NCBI RefSeq assembly: GCF_001422985.1
Contig: NZ_LMNL01000001.1
Coordinates: 753,151-817,150, forward strand
Source of the DNA: Methylobacterium sp. Leaf117
GTDB lineage: Bacteria; Pseudomonadota; Alphaproteobacteria; Rhizobiales; Beijerinckiaceae
Reading direction: 5' to 3'
Length of the DNA stretch: 64,000 nucleotides
Positions within the stretch are counted from its first letter, which is position 1. Each line of letters opens with the position of its first letter. The notes beneath the pieces were generated by a model. That model was not told where the DNA came from. It worked only from the letters and a program-made list of their open reading frames with translations, and did not search any database. Shown one piece after another: positions 1 to 9,141 of the stretch. The position numbers and the translations under genes were made by a program.

Positions 1-150
1 GGCGGAGAGCCGCGTCACATCAAAGTGTGTGCCATCGATCCTGTCGGGTGCGGTCACGCGGCGTGAGGGCGGTGACGCGGGTGATCAGCCAGTGACCCGA
101 GACGGATCGAGGAGATCCCAGGCGCAGGCGAGGATGATTCGAACACGGGT

Positions 151-173
151 CCCCTCTCCTGGAAGGAGAGGGG
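151..173. repeat. Perfect hairpin CCCCTCTCCT-gga-AGGAGAGGGG
   Basis: The left arm 151-160 and right arm 164-173 are exact reverse complements around a 3-base loop. There is no T-run on either side, so an intrinsic terminator is not clearly supported. Short intergenic palindromes of this kind are often dispersed repeats. A genome-wide copy count would decide. Confidence 0.5.
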
Positions 174-330
174 GCGCGGTCGGCTCGCACGGTCCCGGGC
201 GATTGACGGACCTTTGCGCCTTACGGGCTGCTCGATCCGTCGGCGGGCGGATCGGTGGCCCGCATGAGCGCGACACGGGCGGAGATGCGTGCGTCGGCGC
301 CATCCCCGGAAAGGCGAAGGCCACCGCGCC

Positions 331-470
331 GTCATTCCAGGGCTCCAGAGGCGAGCCCGGCCCCGAAAGGGGCGCGGCAAGGGTCTGCAATCCCGAGCCG
401 GCCACGGTGCAAAGTCCTGCCCCCCTGTGTTTCCGGCTCCCGGGCTTCCGCTGCGCGGCCCCGGGATGAC
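331..470. repeat. Candidate intergenic palindromic (REP/MITE-like) element
   Basis: The element opens with GTCATTCCAGGGCTCC and closes with GCGGCCCCGGGATGAC. The reverse complement of the right end reads GTCATCCCGGGGCCGC and matches the left end at about 12 of 16 positions. The interior is GC-rich with no coding signal. This resembles the short inverted-repeat elements scattered between genes in high-GC bacteria; whether it is multicopy cannot be seen here. Confidence 0.4.
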
Positions 471-536
471 GCGGTGGAGCAAGCGGGTTTTCGAATGGGA
501 AACATCCCACCCCGCAGGGAGCGGCGCGATTCCCGC

Positions 537-2411
537 TCAGGCCGTCGCGCCCTCGATCTCGCCGCTGAGTTCCAGCCACTCCTCCTCGGCCGCCTCCAGG
601 GCGGCGGCGGCGTCCGAGCGCATCTTGGCGATTTCGCCGGCTTTGGCCGGGTTGGCCTGGAAGGCGGTGCCGTCGGCCAAGGCCGCGTCGATCTTGGCCA
701 TCGCGTCGGTGAGCTTCTTCATCCGCGCCTCGACGCCCTCGAGCTTCTTGCGCAGGGGCGCGAGGGCGACGCGGCGGTCGGCGTTGGAGCGCCGCTCCAC
801 CGCCTTGGCGCTGCCGGTCGACTCGGCCGTGCCCTTCTCGGCCTCGCGCTCCGGGCCGGCCAGCACGAAGCGGCGGTAATCGTCCATGTCGCCGTCGAAG
901 GCCTTCACGCTGCCGTTCGAGACGAGCCAGAGCCGGTCGGCGCAGGCCTCCACCAGGAAGCGGTCGTGGCTGACCAGGATGACGGCGCCCTCGTAATCGT
1001 TGATCGCCTCGACCAGGGCCTGACGGCTCTCGATGTCGAGGTGGTTCGTCGGCTCGTCCAGGATGAGCAGGTGCGGGCCGCGGAAGGCCGCAAGGCCCAT
1101 CAGCAGGCGCGCCTTCTCGCCGCCGGAGAGCTGAGACACCGGCGTCTCGGACTTGGTGCCCGAGAAGCCGAGGCGGGCGGCCGCCGCGCGGGCCTTCGAT
1201 TCCGGCACATCCGGCATCAGGTCTCGGACATGGGCATAGGCACTCTCGGCCGGGCGCAATTCGTCGAGCTGGTGCTGGGCGAAGTACGCGACCTCCATCT
1301 TGGAGGAGCGCCGCATCTCGCCGCTCAGGGGCGGAAGCCGCCCGCCGATGAGCTTGCAGAAGGTCGACTTGCCGTTGCCGTTGGCGCCCAGCAGGGCGAC
1401 CCGGTCGTCGGGGGCCAGGCTCAGGTTGAGGCCCGAGAGCACGATCCGGTCCGGGTAGCCGGCCTGCACCCGCTCCATGGCGACGATGGGCGGCGACAGC
1501 GGCCGCTCCGGACTCGGCAGGCGGAAGGCCGGCACGTCGTCCTCGATCACCGAGGCGATGATCTCCATCTTGGCGAGCCGCTTGACCCGCGACTGGGCCT
1601 GCCGGGCCTTGGTGGCCTTGGCCTTGAAGCGGTCGACGAAGCTCTGGAGATGGGCCCGCTCGGCATCCTGCTTGGCTTTCGCCTTGGCCTGGAGCACGCG
1701 CTTCTCGGCCACCTGCCGGGCGAAGGACGTGTAGCCGCCCTTGTAGATGCTGAGCTTGCCGCGATCGAGGTGCAGGATGTGGTCGACGCACTCGTCGAGG
1801 AGGTCGCGGTCGTGGGAAATGATCACGGCCGTGCGCGGATAGCGCTCCAGGTAGTCGTAGAGCCAGATCGTGCCCTCGATGTCGAGGTAGTTGGTCGGCT
1901 CGTCGAGCAGCAGCAGGTCCGGCTCGGAGAACAGCACGGCGGCCAGCGCCACGCGCATGCGCCAGCCGCCGGAGAAATCGGCGCAGGGGCGCCCCTGCGC
2001 CTCCGCGTCGAAGCCGAGGCCGTGCAGGATCGCCGCCGCGCGGGCCGGCGCCGAATGCGCCTCGATGTCGACCAGCCGGGTTTCGATCTCGGCGCGCCGG
2101 AGGCCATCGGCCTGCTCGGCCTCCGCCATCAGGCGGGCGCGCTCGGTATCGGCGGCGAGCACCACGCTGTGCAGGGTTTCGGGGCCGGCGGGGGCCTCCT
2201 GCGCCACCGCGCCGATGCGCATGCCCTTGGGCATCGACACCGTACCGCCCTCGGTGGGCAATTCGCCGAGGATCGCCCGGAACAGGGTGGTCTTGCCCGC
2301 ACCGTTGCGGCCGACCAGCCCGACCCGGGCGCGGTCCGGAATGACGAAGGTGGCGCCGTCGAGGATCAGGCGCTCGCCGATGCGGTAGGTGAGATCGTTG
2401 ACGCGGAGCAT
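537..2411 (-). CDS. ABC-F family ATPase (Uup/YheS-like), duplicated ABC domains
   Basis: A 624-residue soluble protein with two ATP-binding cassettes and no membrane segment, which defines the ABC-F family of ribosome-associated translation factors. The first Walker A (GRNGAGKTT) lies near residues 34-42, and its Walker B is LLLLDEPTNYLD. The second cassette has GANGNGKST, signature LSGGEKARL and LLILDEPTNHLD. A charged, lysine/arginine-rich linker joins the domains and an acidic helical tail follows the second. I place the start at 2411 (MLRVNDLTYR), where ABC-F homology begins; the open frame upstream is low-complexity and belongs to the divergent promoter region. It probably acts on stalled or specialised ribosomes. 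The exact subfamily is uncertain. Confidence 0.93.
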   Translation of the reverse strand: MLRVNDLTYRIGERLILDGATFVIPDRARVGLVGRNGAGKTTLFRAILGELPTEGGTVSMPKGMRIGAVAQEAPAGPETLHSVVLAADTERARLMAEAEQADGLRRAEIETRLVDIEAHSAPARAAAILHGLGFDAEAQGRPCADFSGGWRMRVALAAVLFSEPDLLLLDEPTNYLDIEGTIWLYDYLERYPRTAVIISHDRDLLDECVDHILHLDRGKLSIYKGGYTSFARQVAEKRVLQAKAKAKQDAERAHLQSFVDRFKAKATKARQAQSRVKRLAKMEIIASVIEDDVPAFRLPSPERPLSPPIVAMERVQAGYPDRIVLSGLNLSLAPDDRVALLGANGNGKSTFCKLIGGRLPPLSGEMRRSSKMEVAYFAQHQLDELRPAESAYAHVRDLMPDVPESKARAAAARLGFSGTKSETPVSQLSGGEKARLLMGLAAFRGPHLLILDEPTNHLDIESRQALVEAINDYEGAVILVSHDRFLVEACADRLWLVSNGSVKAFDGDMDDYRRFVLAGPEREAEKGTAESTGSAKAVERRSNADRRVALAPLRKKLEGVEARMKKLTDAMAKIDAALADGTAFQANPAKAGEIAKMRSDAAAALEAAEEEWLELSGEIEGATA

Positions 2412-2490
2412 GGCGCGCTTTTGCGGGGTCGGGGCGTCAGTGGCAAGCGGGCGCCGCATCGCGCCCCGCTTCCGGCGGGGTTGGCGCCGT

Positions 2491-2522
2491 TGGCGCGCGT
2501 TTCGCAGAACTGGCGCGCGTTT
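2491..2522. repeat. Direct repeat TGGCGCGCGTTT, 20-bp phased
   Basis: Two identical 12-mers at 2491-2502 and 2511-2522 start 20 bp apart, close to two helical turns. They lie in the divergent region between the ABC-F and Crp/Fnr genes, upstream of the putative regulator promoter. This fits a two-site regulator operator, but the binding protein is unknown. Confidence 0.4.
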
Positions 2523-2562
2523 GGCATCCACGCCTATCGGCAGGTGGGACGAGCCGGACAGC

Positions 2563-2590
2563 TTGACCCAGGAATTGCACGGCGTATCGA
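2563..2590 (+). promoter_or_regulatory. Putative sigma-70-type promoter for the Crp/Fnr gene
   Basis: TTGACC (2563-2568) and TATCGA (2585-2590) are separated by 16 bp, 30 bp before the GTG start of the Crp/Fnr regulator. The boxes are close to consensus for a GC-rich genome. No transcript data are available. Confidence 0.4.
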
Positions 2591-2620
2591 TCAGGTCCGA
2601 CAAACGAGGGGGCAGGACGC

Positions 2621-3313
2621 GTGACCACAGGACGGCTGACGACCATCCCGTTCTTCAAGGAGCCGGGAATCGAGCTGTCGGTCTACGAGACGCGCTGCCA
2701 CTGGCGTCGCTTCGACGAGAACGAGGTGCTGGTCGATTACGACGACGTCTCCACCGACGTGTACTTCCTGGCCTCCGGCGAGGTCCGCATCCTCAACCGC
2801 TCGCAATCCGGCAAGGAAGTGATCCTCGGCGAGATGCGCGGCGGCGCCTTCTTCGGCGAGCTGGCGGCTTTGGACGGCATCGGCCGCTCGGCCAACGTCA
2901 CGGCGCTGACCCGCGGCGAGGTCTGCGTCGTGCCCGCCCCGGTGTTCCGGCAGATCATCTTCGCCTCCGAGGCCATCGCCGACCGGTTGTTCCGGCTGCT
3001 GGCCAAGCGCGTGCGCGAACTGAACACCCGCCTGATGGAGCACGCGCTGCTCGATCTGCGCCACCGGCTCTATGCCGAGCTGCTGCGCCTGTCGGTGCCG
3101 CGCGCCGGCGGCGACGGCGAGCGGGTGGTGACGCCGCCGCCCTACCACCACGTGCTCGCCGCCCGCATCGGCTGCCGCCGCGAGCAGGTCACGCGGGAAT
3201 TCACCGTGATGGCGGCCGACGGCCTGATCGACCGGACGCGCGGCGCCCTGGTGATCCGCCGGCCCGACCTGCTGGAGGCCCGCGTCGCGGAAGCGCTGCG
3301 CGAGGACGGCTGA
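2621..3313 (+). CDS. Crp/Fnr family transcriptional regulator
   Basis: A 230-residue protein with an N-terminal cyclic-nucleotide-binding-type beta-roll (about residues 15-125, including the ASGEVRILN and GEMRGGAFFGELAALDG segments) and a C-terminal Crp-type helix-turn-helix (about 150-215, GCRREQVTREFTVMAADGLI). The FFGELAALD loop matches the phosphate-binding cassette pattern of effector-binding Crp proteins. The FNR iron-sulfur cysteine pattern is absent, so oxygen sensing through a 4Fe-4S cluster is unlikely. The GTG start follows a weak AGGA. The next gene, an ABC ATPase, begins 16 bases after the stop, so the regulator is probably co-transcribed with the importer and may control it. Confidence 0.88.
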   Translation: MTTGRLTTIPFFKEPGIELSVYETRCHWRRFDENEVLVDYDDVSTDVYFLASGEVRILNRSQSGKEVILGEMRGGAFFGELAALDGIGRSANVTALTRGEVCVVPAPVFRQIIFASEAIADRLFRLLAKRVRELNTRLMEHALLDLRHRLYAELLRLSVPRAGGDGERVVTPPPYHHVLAARIGCRREQVTREFTVMAADGLIDRTRGALVIRRPDLLEARVAEALREDG

Positions 3314-3329
3314 GGCGCCGGCGCACGCG

Positions 3330-4418
3330 ATGGCGTCGACGCCCGATCCCGCCGGCCGGCTGACCTGCACCGGCCTCGGCAAGCGCTTCGGCGCGCATGC
3401 GGCCCTTGCCGAACTCGACCTGACCCTGGAGCCCGGGGAGTTCGTGTGCCTGCTCGGACCCTCGGGCTGCGGCAAGAGCACCCTGCTGCGCCTGATCGCC
3501 GGCTTCGAGACCCCGACCGCGGGCACGATCCGCCTCGGCGGCACCGACATCACCGCCGATCCGCCGCACCGGCGGCCGGTCAACATGATGTTTCAATCCT
3601 ACGCCCTGTTTCCGCACCTCAGCGTCGCCGCCAACATCGCCTACGGGCTGAACGGGCTGGGGCGCGCGGCCCGTGCCGAGCGGGTGGCCGAATTGCTGCG
3701 CCTCGTGCGTCTCGACGGCTTCGCGGCCCGCCGGCCCGACACCCTGTCGGGCGGCCAGCGCCAGCGGGTGGCGCTGGCCCGGGCGCTGGCGCGGGAGCCA
3801 CGGGTGCTGCTGCTCGACGAACCGCTCGGCGCCCTCGACCGCGCCCTGCGCGAGGAAACCCAGGGCGAATTGCGCGCCCTGCAGAAGCGCCTCGGCACGG
3901 GCTTCCTCGTGGTCACCCATGATCCGGCCGAGGCCCTGGCCCTGGCCGACCGGATCGGCGTGATGAAGGACGGCCGCCTCGTCCAGATCGGCGACGGCGC
4001 CAGCCTGTACGAGCGCCCGGCGAACCGCTTCGTCGCCGCCCTTCTGGGGGATGTGAACCTGATTCCCGGTCGGGTGCTGGCGCGGGAGCCCGGCGGGCTC
4101 GTCACCCTCGAGACCGCGCTCGGGCCGTTGCGGGCCTCGCGTGTTGCCTCGGATCTGGCCGAGGGGGAGGGGGTGATCGCCCTGCGGCCCGAGCGCATCG
4201 CCCTGGCCGGCGCCCCCTCCGGACACGATCCAGCACTGGCCGGACAGGTGGTCGAGACGACCTATCTGGGCGACCGGGTTCGGGTTCAGGTCCGCCTCGC
4301 CGAGGGGTCGGTCTGGCGCGTCAGCGCACCCACGGGATCGGACACCCCCGCCGTGGGGCAGACCGTCGCCGTGACCTACGCGCCGGAGCGGGCCTGGCTG
4401 ATGCCGGCGGCGGGGTGA
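3330..4418 (+). CDS. Polyamine/Fe-type ABC importer ATP-binding protein (PotA-like)
   Basis: A 362-residue cytoplasmic ATPase. It has Walker [10 protein letters not shown] (about 43-51), Q-loop FQSYALFPH, signature LSGGQRQRVALARAL, Walker B VLLLDEPLGALD, and a C-terminal TOBE domain (about 270-355). The family (PotA/FbpC/CysA group) energises import of spermidine, putrescine or related small cations. It is followed with overlap by two permease genes, giving a PotABC arrangement. No periplasmic binding protein is encoded nearby. Substrate assignment rests on the permease type, not on a binding protein, and remains tentative. Confidence 0.88.
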   Translation: MASTPDPAGRLTCTGLGKRFGAHAALAELDLTLEPGEFVCLLGPSGCGKSTLLRLIAGFETPTAGTIRLGGTDITADPPHRRPVNMMFQSYALFPHLSVAANIAYGLNGLGRAARAERVAELLRLVRLDGFAARRPDTLSGGQRQRVALARALAREPRVLLLDEPLGALDRALREETQGELRALQKRLGTGFLVVTHDPAEALALADRIGVMKDGRLVQIGDGASLYERPANRFVAALLGDVNLIPGRVLAREPGGLVTLETALGPLRASRVASDLAEGEGVIALRPERIALAGAPSGHDPALAGQVVETTYLGDRVRVQVRLAEGSVWRVSAPTGSDTPAVGQTVAVTYAPERAWLMPAAG

Positions 4419-5320
4419 GCATGAAGCGCCTTCTGCCGGTCCTGCCCGCCCTGTGGCTTGCCGCCTTCGTACTGCTTCCGGTGATCCTGACCCTGAAGAT
4501 CAGCCTGTCGACCCCGGCCACCGCCCAGCCGCCCTACCTCCCGGTGCTCGACTGGAGCGCCGGGATCGAGGGCTGGGGCAGCTTCCTCGAAGCCCTCGAC
4601 TTCACCAATTTCGAGACCCTGGCGAGCGATGCGCTCTACCGCGACGCCGCCCTGTCCTCCCTGACCCTGGCGGGCCTCGCCACCGCGATCCTGGCACTGG
4701 TCGGCACACCGATCGCCCACGCCATGGCCCGCGCCCCCGCGCGCCGGCAGCCGCTCCTGGTGGCGCTGCTCATCGTGCCGTTCTGGACGAGCTTCCTCAT
4801 CCGCATCTACGCCTGGATCGCGATCCTGAAGCCCGAGGGGCTGCTGAGCGCGGGCCTGATGAAGCTCGGGCTGATCGGCCAGCCCCTGGAGATCCTCAAC
4901 ACGCAGGGGGCGGTGCTGATCGGGCTCACCTATGCCTACCTGCCCTTCATGGTGCTGCCGCTCTACGCCGTGTTGGCCAAGAGCGATCCGCGCCTGCCCG
5001 AGGCCGCGGCCGATCTCGGCGCCGGGCCGGTGCGGGTGTTCTGGACCGTGACGCTGCCGCTGGCCCGCCCCGGGCTGGTGGCCGGGGCGCTGCTCTGCTT
5101 CGTGCCGATGGTCGGCGAATTCATCATCCCGGACCTGCTCGGCGGCTCCGACACCCTGATGCTCGGACGCGTCCTGTGGAGCGAGTTCTTCTCCAACCGC
5201 GACTGGCCGCTCGCCTCCGCGGTGGCGATCCTGGTCCTCATCCTGGTCGTCGGCCCGCTGATCCTGTTTCGCGATGGCGATGCCGCCACGGCGCAGGGTG
5301 GCGCGGAGGCGAGCCGATGA
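4415..5320 (+). CDS. ABC importer permease, PotB-like
   Basis: A 301-residue inner-membrane protein with about six hydrophobic segments. The cytoplasmic EAA-type loop (LPEAAADLGAGPVRVFWTVT) that docks on the ATPase lies near residues 190-210. The frame opens with GTG at 4415, overlapping the ATPase stop; ATG at 4421 is an alternative start two codons later. It pairs with the next permease to form the transmembrane channel. The sequence resembles PotB/PotH of spermidine/putrescine systems. Confidence 0.88.
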   Translation: MSMKRLLPVLPALWLAAFVLLPVILTLKISLSTPATAQPPYLPVLDWSAGIEGWGSFLEALDFTNFETLASDALYRDAALSSLTLAGLATAILALVGTPIAHAMARAPARRQPLLVALLIVPFWTSFLIRIYAWIAILKPEGLLSAGLMKLGLIGQPLEILNTQGAVLIGLTYAYLPFMVLPLYAVLAKSDPRLPEAAADLGAGPVRVFWTVTLPLARPGLVAGALLCFVPMVGEFIIPDLLGGSDTLMLGRVLWSEFFSNRDWPLASAVAILVLILVVGPLILFRDGDAATAQGGAEASR

Positions 5321-6090
5321 GGGCGCTCGACCGCATCGCCCTGATTCTCGGGCTCGGTTTCCTGTACGGCCCGATCCTGGTGCTGGTGGCGTACTCCTTC
5401 AACGCCTCGGCCCTGGTCACGGTCTGGGGCGGGTTCTCGACGCGCTGGTACGGCGTGCTGTTGGCCGACATCCCCTTGCGGGAGGCGGCCTTGGTCTCGC
5501 TCGTCGTGGCGCTGGCGGCGGCCAGCCTCGCGACCGTTTTCGGAACCCTGGCGGCCCTGGCCCTGGACCGGGGCGGCCGCTTCGCCTGCCGGCGCCTCTT
5601 CACCGGCCTGATCTACGCGCCGCTGGTGATGCCGGAGGTGATCACCGGGCTGTCCCTGCTGCTGCTGTTCGTGGGCTTCGGGCTCGACCGGGGCATCCTG
5701 ACCCTGGTGGTGGCGCACGCGACCCTCGGCCTCGGCTTCGTGGCCGTGATCGTCGGCGCGCGGCTGCACGGGCTCGACGGCGCGCTCGAGGAGGCGGCGG
5801 CCGATCTCGGGGCGAGCCCGGTCCGCGTCTTCGCCACCATCACGCTGCCGCTGATCGCCCCGTCCCTGGCGGCGGGGTACCTGCTCGCCTTCACCCTGTC
5901 CCTCGACGACCTCGTGATCGCGAGCTTCGTGTCCGGGCCAGGGGCCACCACCCTGCCGATGCGGCTCTACAGCCAGGTCCGGCTCGGGGTGAACCCGGAG
6001 ATCAACGCGGCCTCGACGCTGCTCATCGGCCTCGTCACCGCCGTCGTCCTCACCGCCTCGTGGCTCAGCGGCCGCAAGGGCCTCGCCTGA
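5317..6090 (+). CDS. ABC importer permease, PotC-like
   Basis: A 257-residue permease with about six membrane segments and an EAA loop (LEEAAADLGASPVRVFATIT). The ATGA overlap with the upstream permease indicates translational coupling. The conserved segment FTLSLDDLVIASFVSGPG is typical of PotC/PotI. Its stop lies 28 bp from the convergent stop of the AsmA-like gene. A binding protein would be expected here but is not present. Confidence 0.88.
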   Translation: MRALDRIALILGLGFLYGPILVLVAYSFNASALVTVWGGFSTRWYGVLLADIPLREAALVSLVVALAAASLATVFGTLAALALDRGGRFACRRLFTGLIYAPLVMPEVITGLSLLLLFVGFGLDRGILTLVVAHATLGLGFVAVIVGARLHGLDGALEEAAADLGASPVRVFATITLPLIAPSLAAGYLLAFTLSLDDLVIASFVSGPGATTLPMRLYSQVRLGVNPEINAASTLLIGLVTAVVLTASWLSGRKGLA

Positions 6091-6118
6091 CCGGCGGCTG
6101 GGTCGCCGCCCCGGCCCG

Positions 6119-7999
6119 TCACGGCGCGTAGGCGCGGGCTCCGGCCGGGAGCGCCCATCCGGCGGCGGGGCTGCGCGGGCCGTTCGGCGGCACCATGGCG
6201 CCGCCGCGCAGGTCGGGCTCGGTCTCCCGGGTCAGGCTCTGGACGTCGAGGCCACCGAACGGCCCGGCGATGCGGAAGCGCATCGGTGCCCGCTTGGCGC
6301 CCTCCGGTTGGCCGCCGCGCGCGGTGATCTCCGCCAGGGTGTCGCAGCGGCGGTCCGGCAGGGACACGGTCCCGCGCAGGGAGGCGGCCATCAGGACGCC
6401 CTCCATCGTGCCTTCGGTGATCTCGCCGACGCCGTCGCGGAAGCGCAGGCCGAGGACGGCGCGGTCGAAGGCCGTGCGCCCGACCTGCCGGACCGGCGCC
6501 CGATGGCGCAGGGCCGCCTCGATCAGGTCGAACCCGACCAGGGTGCCCCCGTCGATCGCCAGGGTCGCTTGGCCGTCGAGTTGACGCAGGAAGGCCTGCA
6601 GATCGGCGCCGGAGGCCTCGGCCTGGAACTGACCCTGCGCGGCGCCGAGAATCCAGGGCTCCGGGCGCAGGTCCGCCGGGACGGCGGCGAGGTCGAGCCG
6701 ATCGAAGGCGCCCTGCAACCGCGCATCGGTCACGGCCGGGTTTCCAGGCGCGGCGGCCAGCACGAGGCGCCCCTTCAGCGTGCCGCCGGCCAGGGTGGCG
6801 CGGCCGAGAGACGCCTCGATGTTTCCAGAGCGGACCAGGACGCTCGCCGCCAGATCCTCCGCCAGGACCGGTCCGAACCGGGCGGCCCCCGCCGAGATCC
6901 GAAGGTCGAGGTCGCCGCCGGTGTAGGGGCCGAGGTCGAGGGGGCGCGTGCGCCAGTCCGGCGTGCCCTCGGAGACGGAGGTGATTCCGGCGGTCCGGAG
7001 CACGTCGGCCAGGGCCGGGGCGAGATTGAGCGTCTCGGCCGCCAGGGTCGCCTGCACCGCCGGCCGATCCGGGCCGAAGACGATGGAGCCGGCCCCTTCG
7101 AGCTGGTTGTCGCCGAACGACACCCGGACGTTGGGCAGGAGGAGGCGGCGCCCGTCCACCTCGAAGCTTCCCGAAAGACCGAACGCCCCGACGAAGGGCG
7201 ACAGCGCAACGGTGCCGCCGGCCCAGGCCAGGGTCTCCGGCAGGGACCGCGTCTCGAGCTGTCCGAGGCCGGTCAGCGTCAGGCCGTCGGCGCGGGCGAG
7301 ACCGTTGCCCTCGGCCGTCAGGGTTCCGGCGGACCAGGTCGCGGAGAGCGCGAAGGGGGTCACGCCGCCGTCGAGGAGGTCGACCACCCGCAGGCCCGAG
7401 AGGGTGAACCGGGTCGGCATCGCGCTCCACTGGAAGCTGCCGGACAGCTCGGCCTGTGCGCTCCAGAGCGGCCAGGACAGCGTGAGGTCGAGGTCGCGGG
7501 CGGTCTGGGGCGATCCGTCGCGCGGATCGAAGCCCGTGACGGTGGCGCGCGACAGGCTGATCCGGCGCGGATGCGCGGCGCCGTCGGCCGCGAGGCGGGC
7601 CTGAAGCAGGCGGATCGGCTCGGCCCAGCGTGAATCCCCGTCGCCGGCGGGCAGATGCACCGCCGCGCCGTCGAGCGTCAGGGTGTTCACGTCGAGGCGC
7701 CCGGTCAGCAGCGCGAGAAGGTTGAGCTGCAGCGACAGCGTACCGCCCTGCGCCAGGACCGGCCCGTCGCGGCCCCCCGACGCGAGGGTCACGTTCCGGA
7801 AGCCGAGGCGCGGCAGCGGCAGCAGCGTCACGTCGGTCGGACCTTCGGCCGTCAGGGCGAGCCCGTAGGCGCGCACGAAGTCCCGGGCCACGATGCCCTT
7901 CAGCCGCGGCGTCGAGACCGACCAGGGCAGGCAGGCCGCCACCAGGGCGGCTCCGAACGCCCCGAGGCTCAGTATCGATAGGATGCGGCGCAGCGGCAT
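6119..7999 (-). CDS. AsmA-like envelope protein
   Basis: A 626-residue protein with one N-terminal membrane anchor (about residues 5-25, RILSILSLGAFGAALVAACL) and a long beta-rich periplasmic body. The N-terminal region matches AsmA/TamB-group proteins, including LTGRLDVNTLTLDGAAVHL near residues 100-120, and the AsmA C-terminal region lies at about 400-600. AsmA-like proteins are linked to outer-membrane biogenesis and bridge-type lipid transport. I chose ATG 7999 because the anchor starts there. The protein is not in an obvious operon and its specific role is unknown. Confidence 0.8.
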   Translation of the reverse strand: MPLRRILSILSLGAFGAALVAACLPWSVSTPRLKGIVARDFVRAYGLALTAEGPTDVTLLPLPRLGFRNVTLASGGRDGPVLAQGGTLSLQLNLLALLTGRLDVNTLTLDGAAVHLPAGDGDSRWAEPIRLLQARLAADGAAHPRRISLSRATVTGFDPRDGSPQTARDLDLTLSWPLWSAQAELSGSFQWSAMPTRFTLSGLRVVDLLDGGVTPFALSATWSAGTLTAEGNGLARADGLTLTGLGQLETRSLPETLAWAGGTVALSPFVGAFGLSGSFEVDGRRLLLPNVRVSFGDNQLEGAGSIVFGPDRPAVQATLAAETLNLAPALADVLRTAGITSVSEGTPDWRTRPLDLGPYTGGDLDLRISAGAARFGPVLAEDLAASVLVRSGNIEASLGRATLAGGTLKGRLVLAAAPGNPAVTDARLQGAFDRLDLAAVPADLRPEPWILGAAQGQFQAEASGADLQAFLRQLDGQATLAIDGGTLVGFDLIEAALRHRAPVRQVGRTAFDRAVLGLRFRDGVGEITEGTMEGVLMAASLRGTVSLPDRRCDTLAEITARGGQPEGAKRAPMRFRIAGPFGGLDVQSLTRETEPDLRGGAMVPPNGPRSPAAGWALPAGARAYAP

Positions 8000-8389
8000 T
8001 CCACTCCATCCGGCGCCTGACCCGAGCGACGCGGTGCGCGATCGTCGCGGGGAAAGGCCCATCGGCCCCGGGCAGCCGCGACGCCGGATGAACCGGCGAC
8101 CATCCCTGATAGTCCTCGACGGCCGGCTTGTCTCCCCGAGCCGGCCGGCTGCGGGAGTCTCATCCACTGCGCAGAAGGATGCACGCCGAAGACGCATGCA
8201 CGTCGCCGAGGGGGTGAACACGCACATCGCCGGACATCGCTTGCCCGCCGGAGTTCGACGCGCTCAAAGGCCGGGCGGCATGCCGCGCCCTGTGAAATGT
8301 AACGGCGGCCTCGTCACAAGGGCTTGGCAGGACGCGACTTTCGCGTGACGGTCGCGCCGACGAAGAACAAACCCACCAGGAGGGCTTCC
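8000..8389. other. Divergent intergenic region, AsmA-like / scoA
   Basis: These 390 bases separate two divergent genes and must hold both promoters. I see no convincing gene, RNA structure or terminator. A strong Shine-Dalgarno (AGGAGGG) lies just before scoA. Confidence 0.5.
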
Positions 8390-9118
8390 ATGAAGAAGGT
8401 TTATCCGGACGCCACGGCGGCGCTCGCCGGCGTGCTGAAGGACGGCATGATGATCATGTGCGGGGGCTTCGGCCTCTGCGGCATTCCCGACGCCTTGATC
8501 GACGCGATCCGCGAGTCCGGCGTGAAGGGCCTGACCGTGGTGTCGAACAATGCCGGCATCGACGGCGTCGGCCTCGGCAAGCTCCTGGAGACCCGACAGG
8601 TCGCCAAGATGATCTCGTCCTATGTCGGCGAGAACAAGGAATTCGCCCGGCAATACCTCGGCGGCGAACTGGCGATCGAGTTCAACCCGCAGGGCACCCT
8701 GGCCGAGCGCATCCGCGCCGGCGGCGCCGGCATCCCGGCCTTCTACACCAAGACCGGCGTCGGCACCCTGATCGCCGAGGGCAAGGATGTCCGCGAATTC
8801 GACGGAGAGGACTACGTGATGGAGCGCGGCCTGTTCGCGGATCTGGCCATCGTGCATGCCTGGAAGGGCGACACCGAGGGCAACCTGATCTACCGGAAGA
8901 CGGCGCGGAACTTCAATCCGATGATGGCCACCGCCGCCAAGGTCACGGTCGCGCAGGTCGAGCACTTGGTGCAGCCCGGCGAGATCGACCCCGACACCAT
9001 CATCACCCCCGGCATCTTCGTGAAGCGCATGGTTCACGTGCCGGTGCGCGAGAAGCGCATCGAGCAGCGCACCACCCGCACGCGCGGCGAGCCCGCCGTG
9101 CCCGCCGCCGCCGTCTGA
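8390..9118 (+). CDS. scoA: 3-oxoacid CoA-transferase subunit A
   Basis: A 242-residue alpha subunit of succinyl-CoA:3-ketoacid CoA-transferase. It has the family signature [16 protein letters not shown] near residues 23-38 and the [10 protein letters not shown] segment. The enzyme transfers CoA between succinyl-CoA and acetoacetate (ketone-body or poly-hydroxybutyrate-derived). The beta subunit gene follows 23 bp downstream. ATG 8390 is preceded by AGGAGGG at good spacing, which fixes the start. The C-terminal tail carries extra charged, Arg/Thr-rich residues before a PAAAV end. Confidence 0.93.
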   Translation: MKKVYPDATAALAGVLKDGMMIMCGGFGLCGIPDALIDAIRESGVKGLTVVSNNAGIDGVGLGKLLETRQVAKMISSYVGENKEFARQYLGGELAIEFNPQGTLAERIRAGGAGIPAFYTKTGVGTLIAEGKDVREFDGEDYVMERGLFADLAIVHAWKGDTEGNLIYRKTARNFNPMMATAAKVTVAQVEHLVQPGEIDPDTIITPGIFVKRMVHVPVREKRIEQRTTRTRGEPAVPAAAV

Positions 9119-9141
9119 GAGCCGACAAGGAGACCACGATC

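Larger units (their letters stand above)
1..536. other. Gene-free left edge with palindromic elements
   Basis: I see no convincing protein gene in these 536 bases. The open frames on both strands are arginine/proline-rich and look like random high-GC reading frames. The stretch holds a perfect 10-bp hairpin (151-173) and a longer element with imperfect inverted ends (331-470), both listed separately. It lies downstream of the ABC-F gene, which is on the minus strand and ends at 537. Confidence 0.6.

Noticed and set aside
2412..2620. An FNR box in front of the Crp/Fnr gene
   Set aside because: No TTGAT-N4-ATCAA-like palindrome is seen, and the protein lacks the cysteine pattern for an iron-sulfur cluster.
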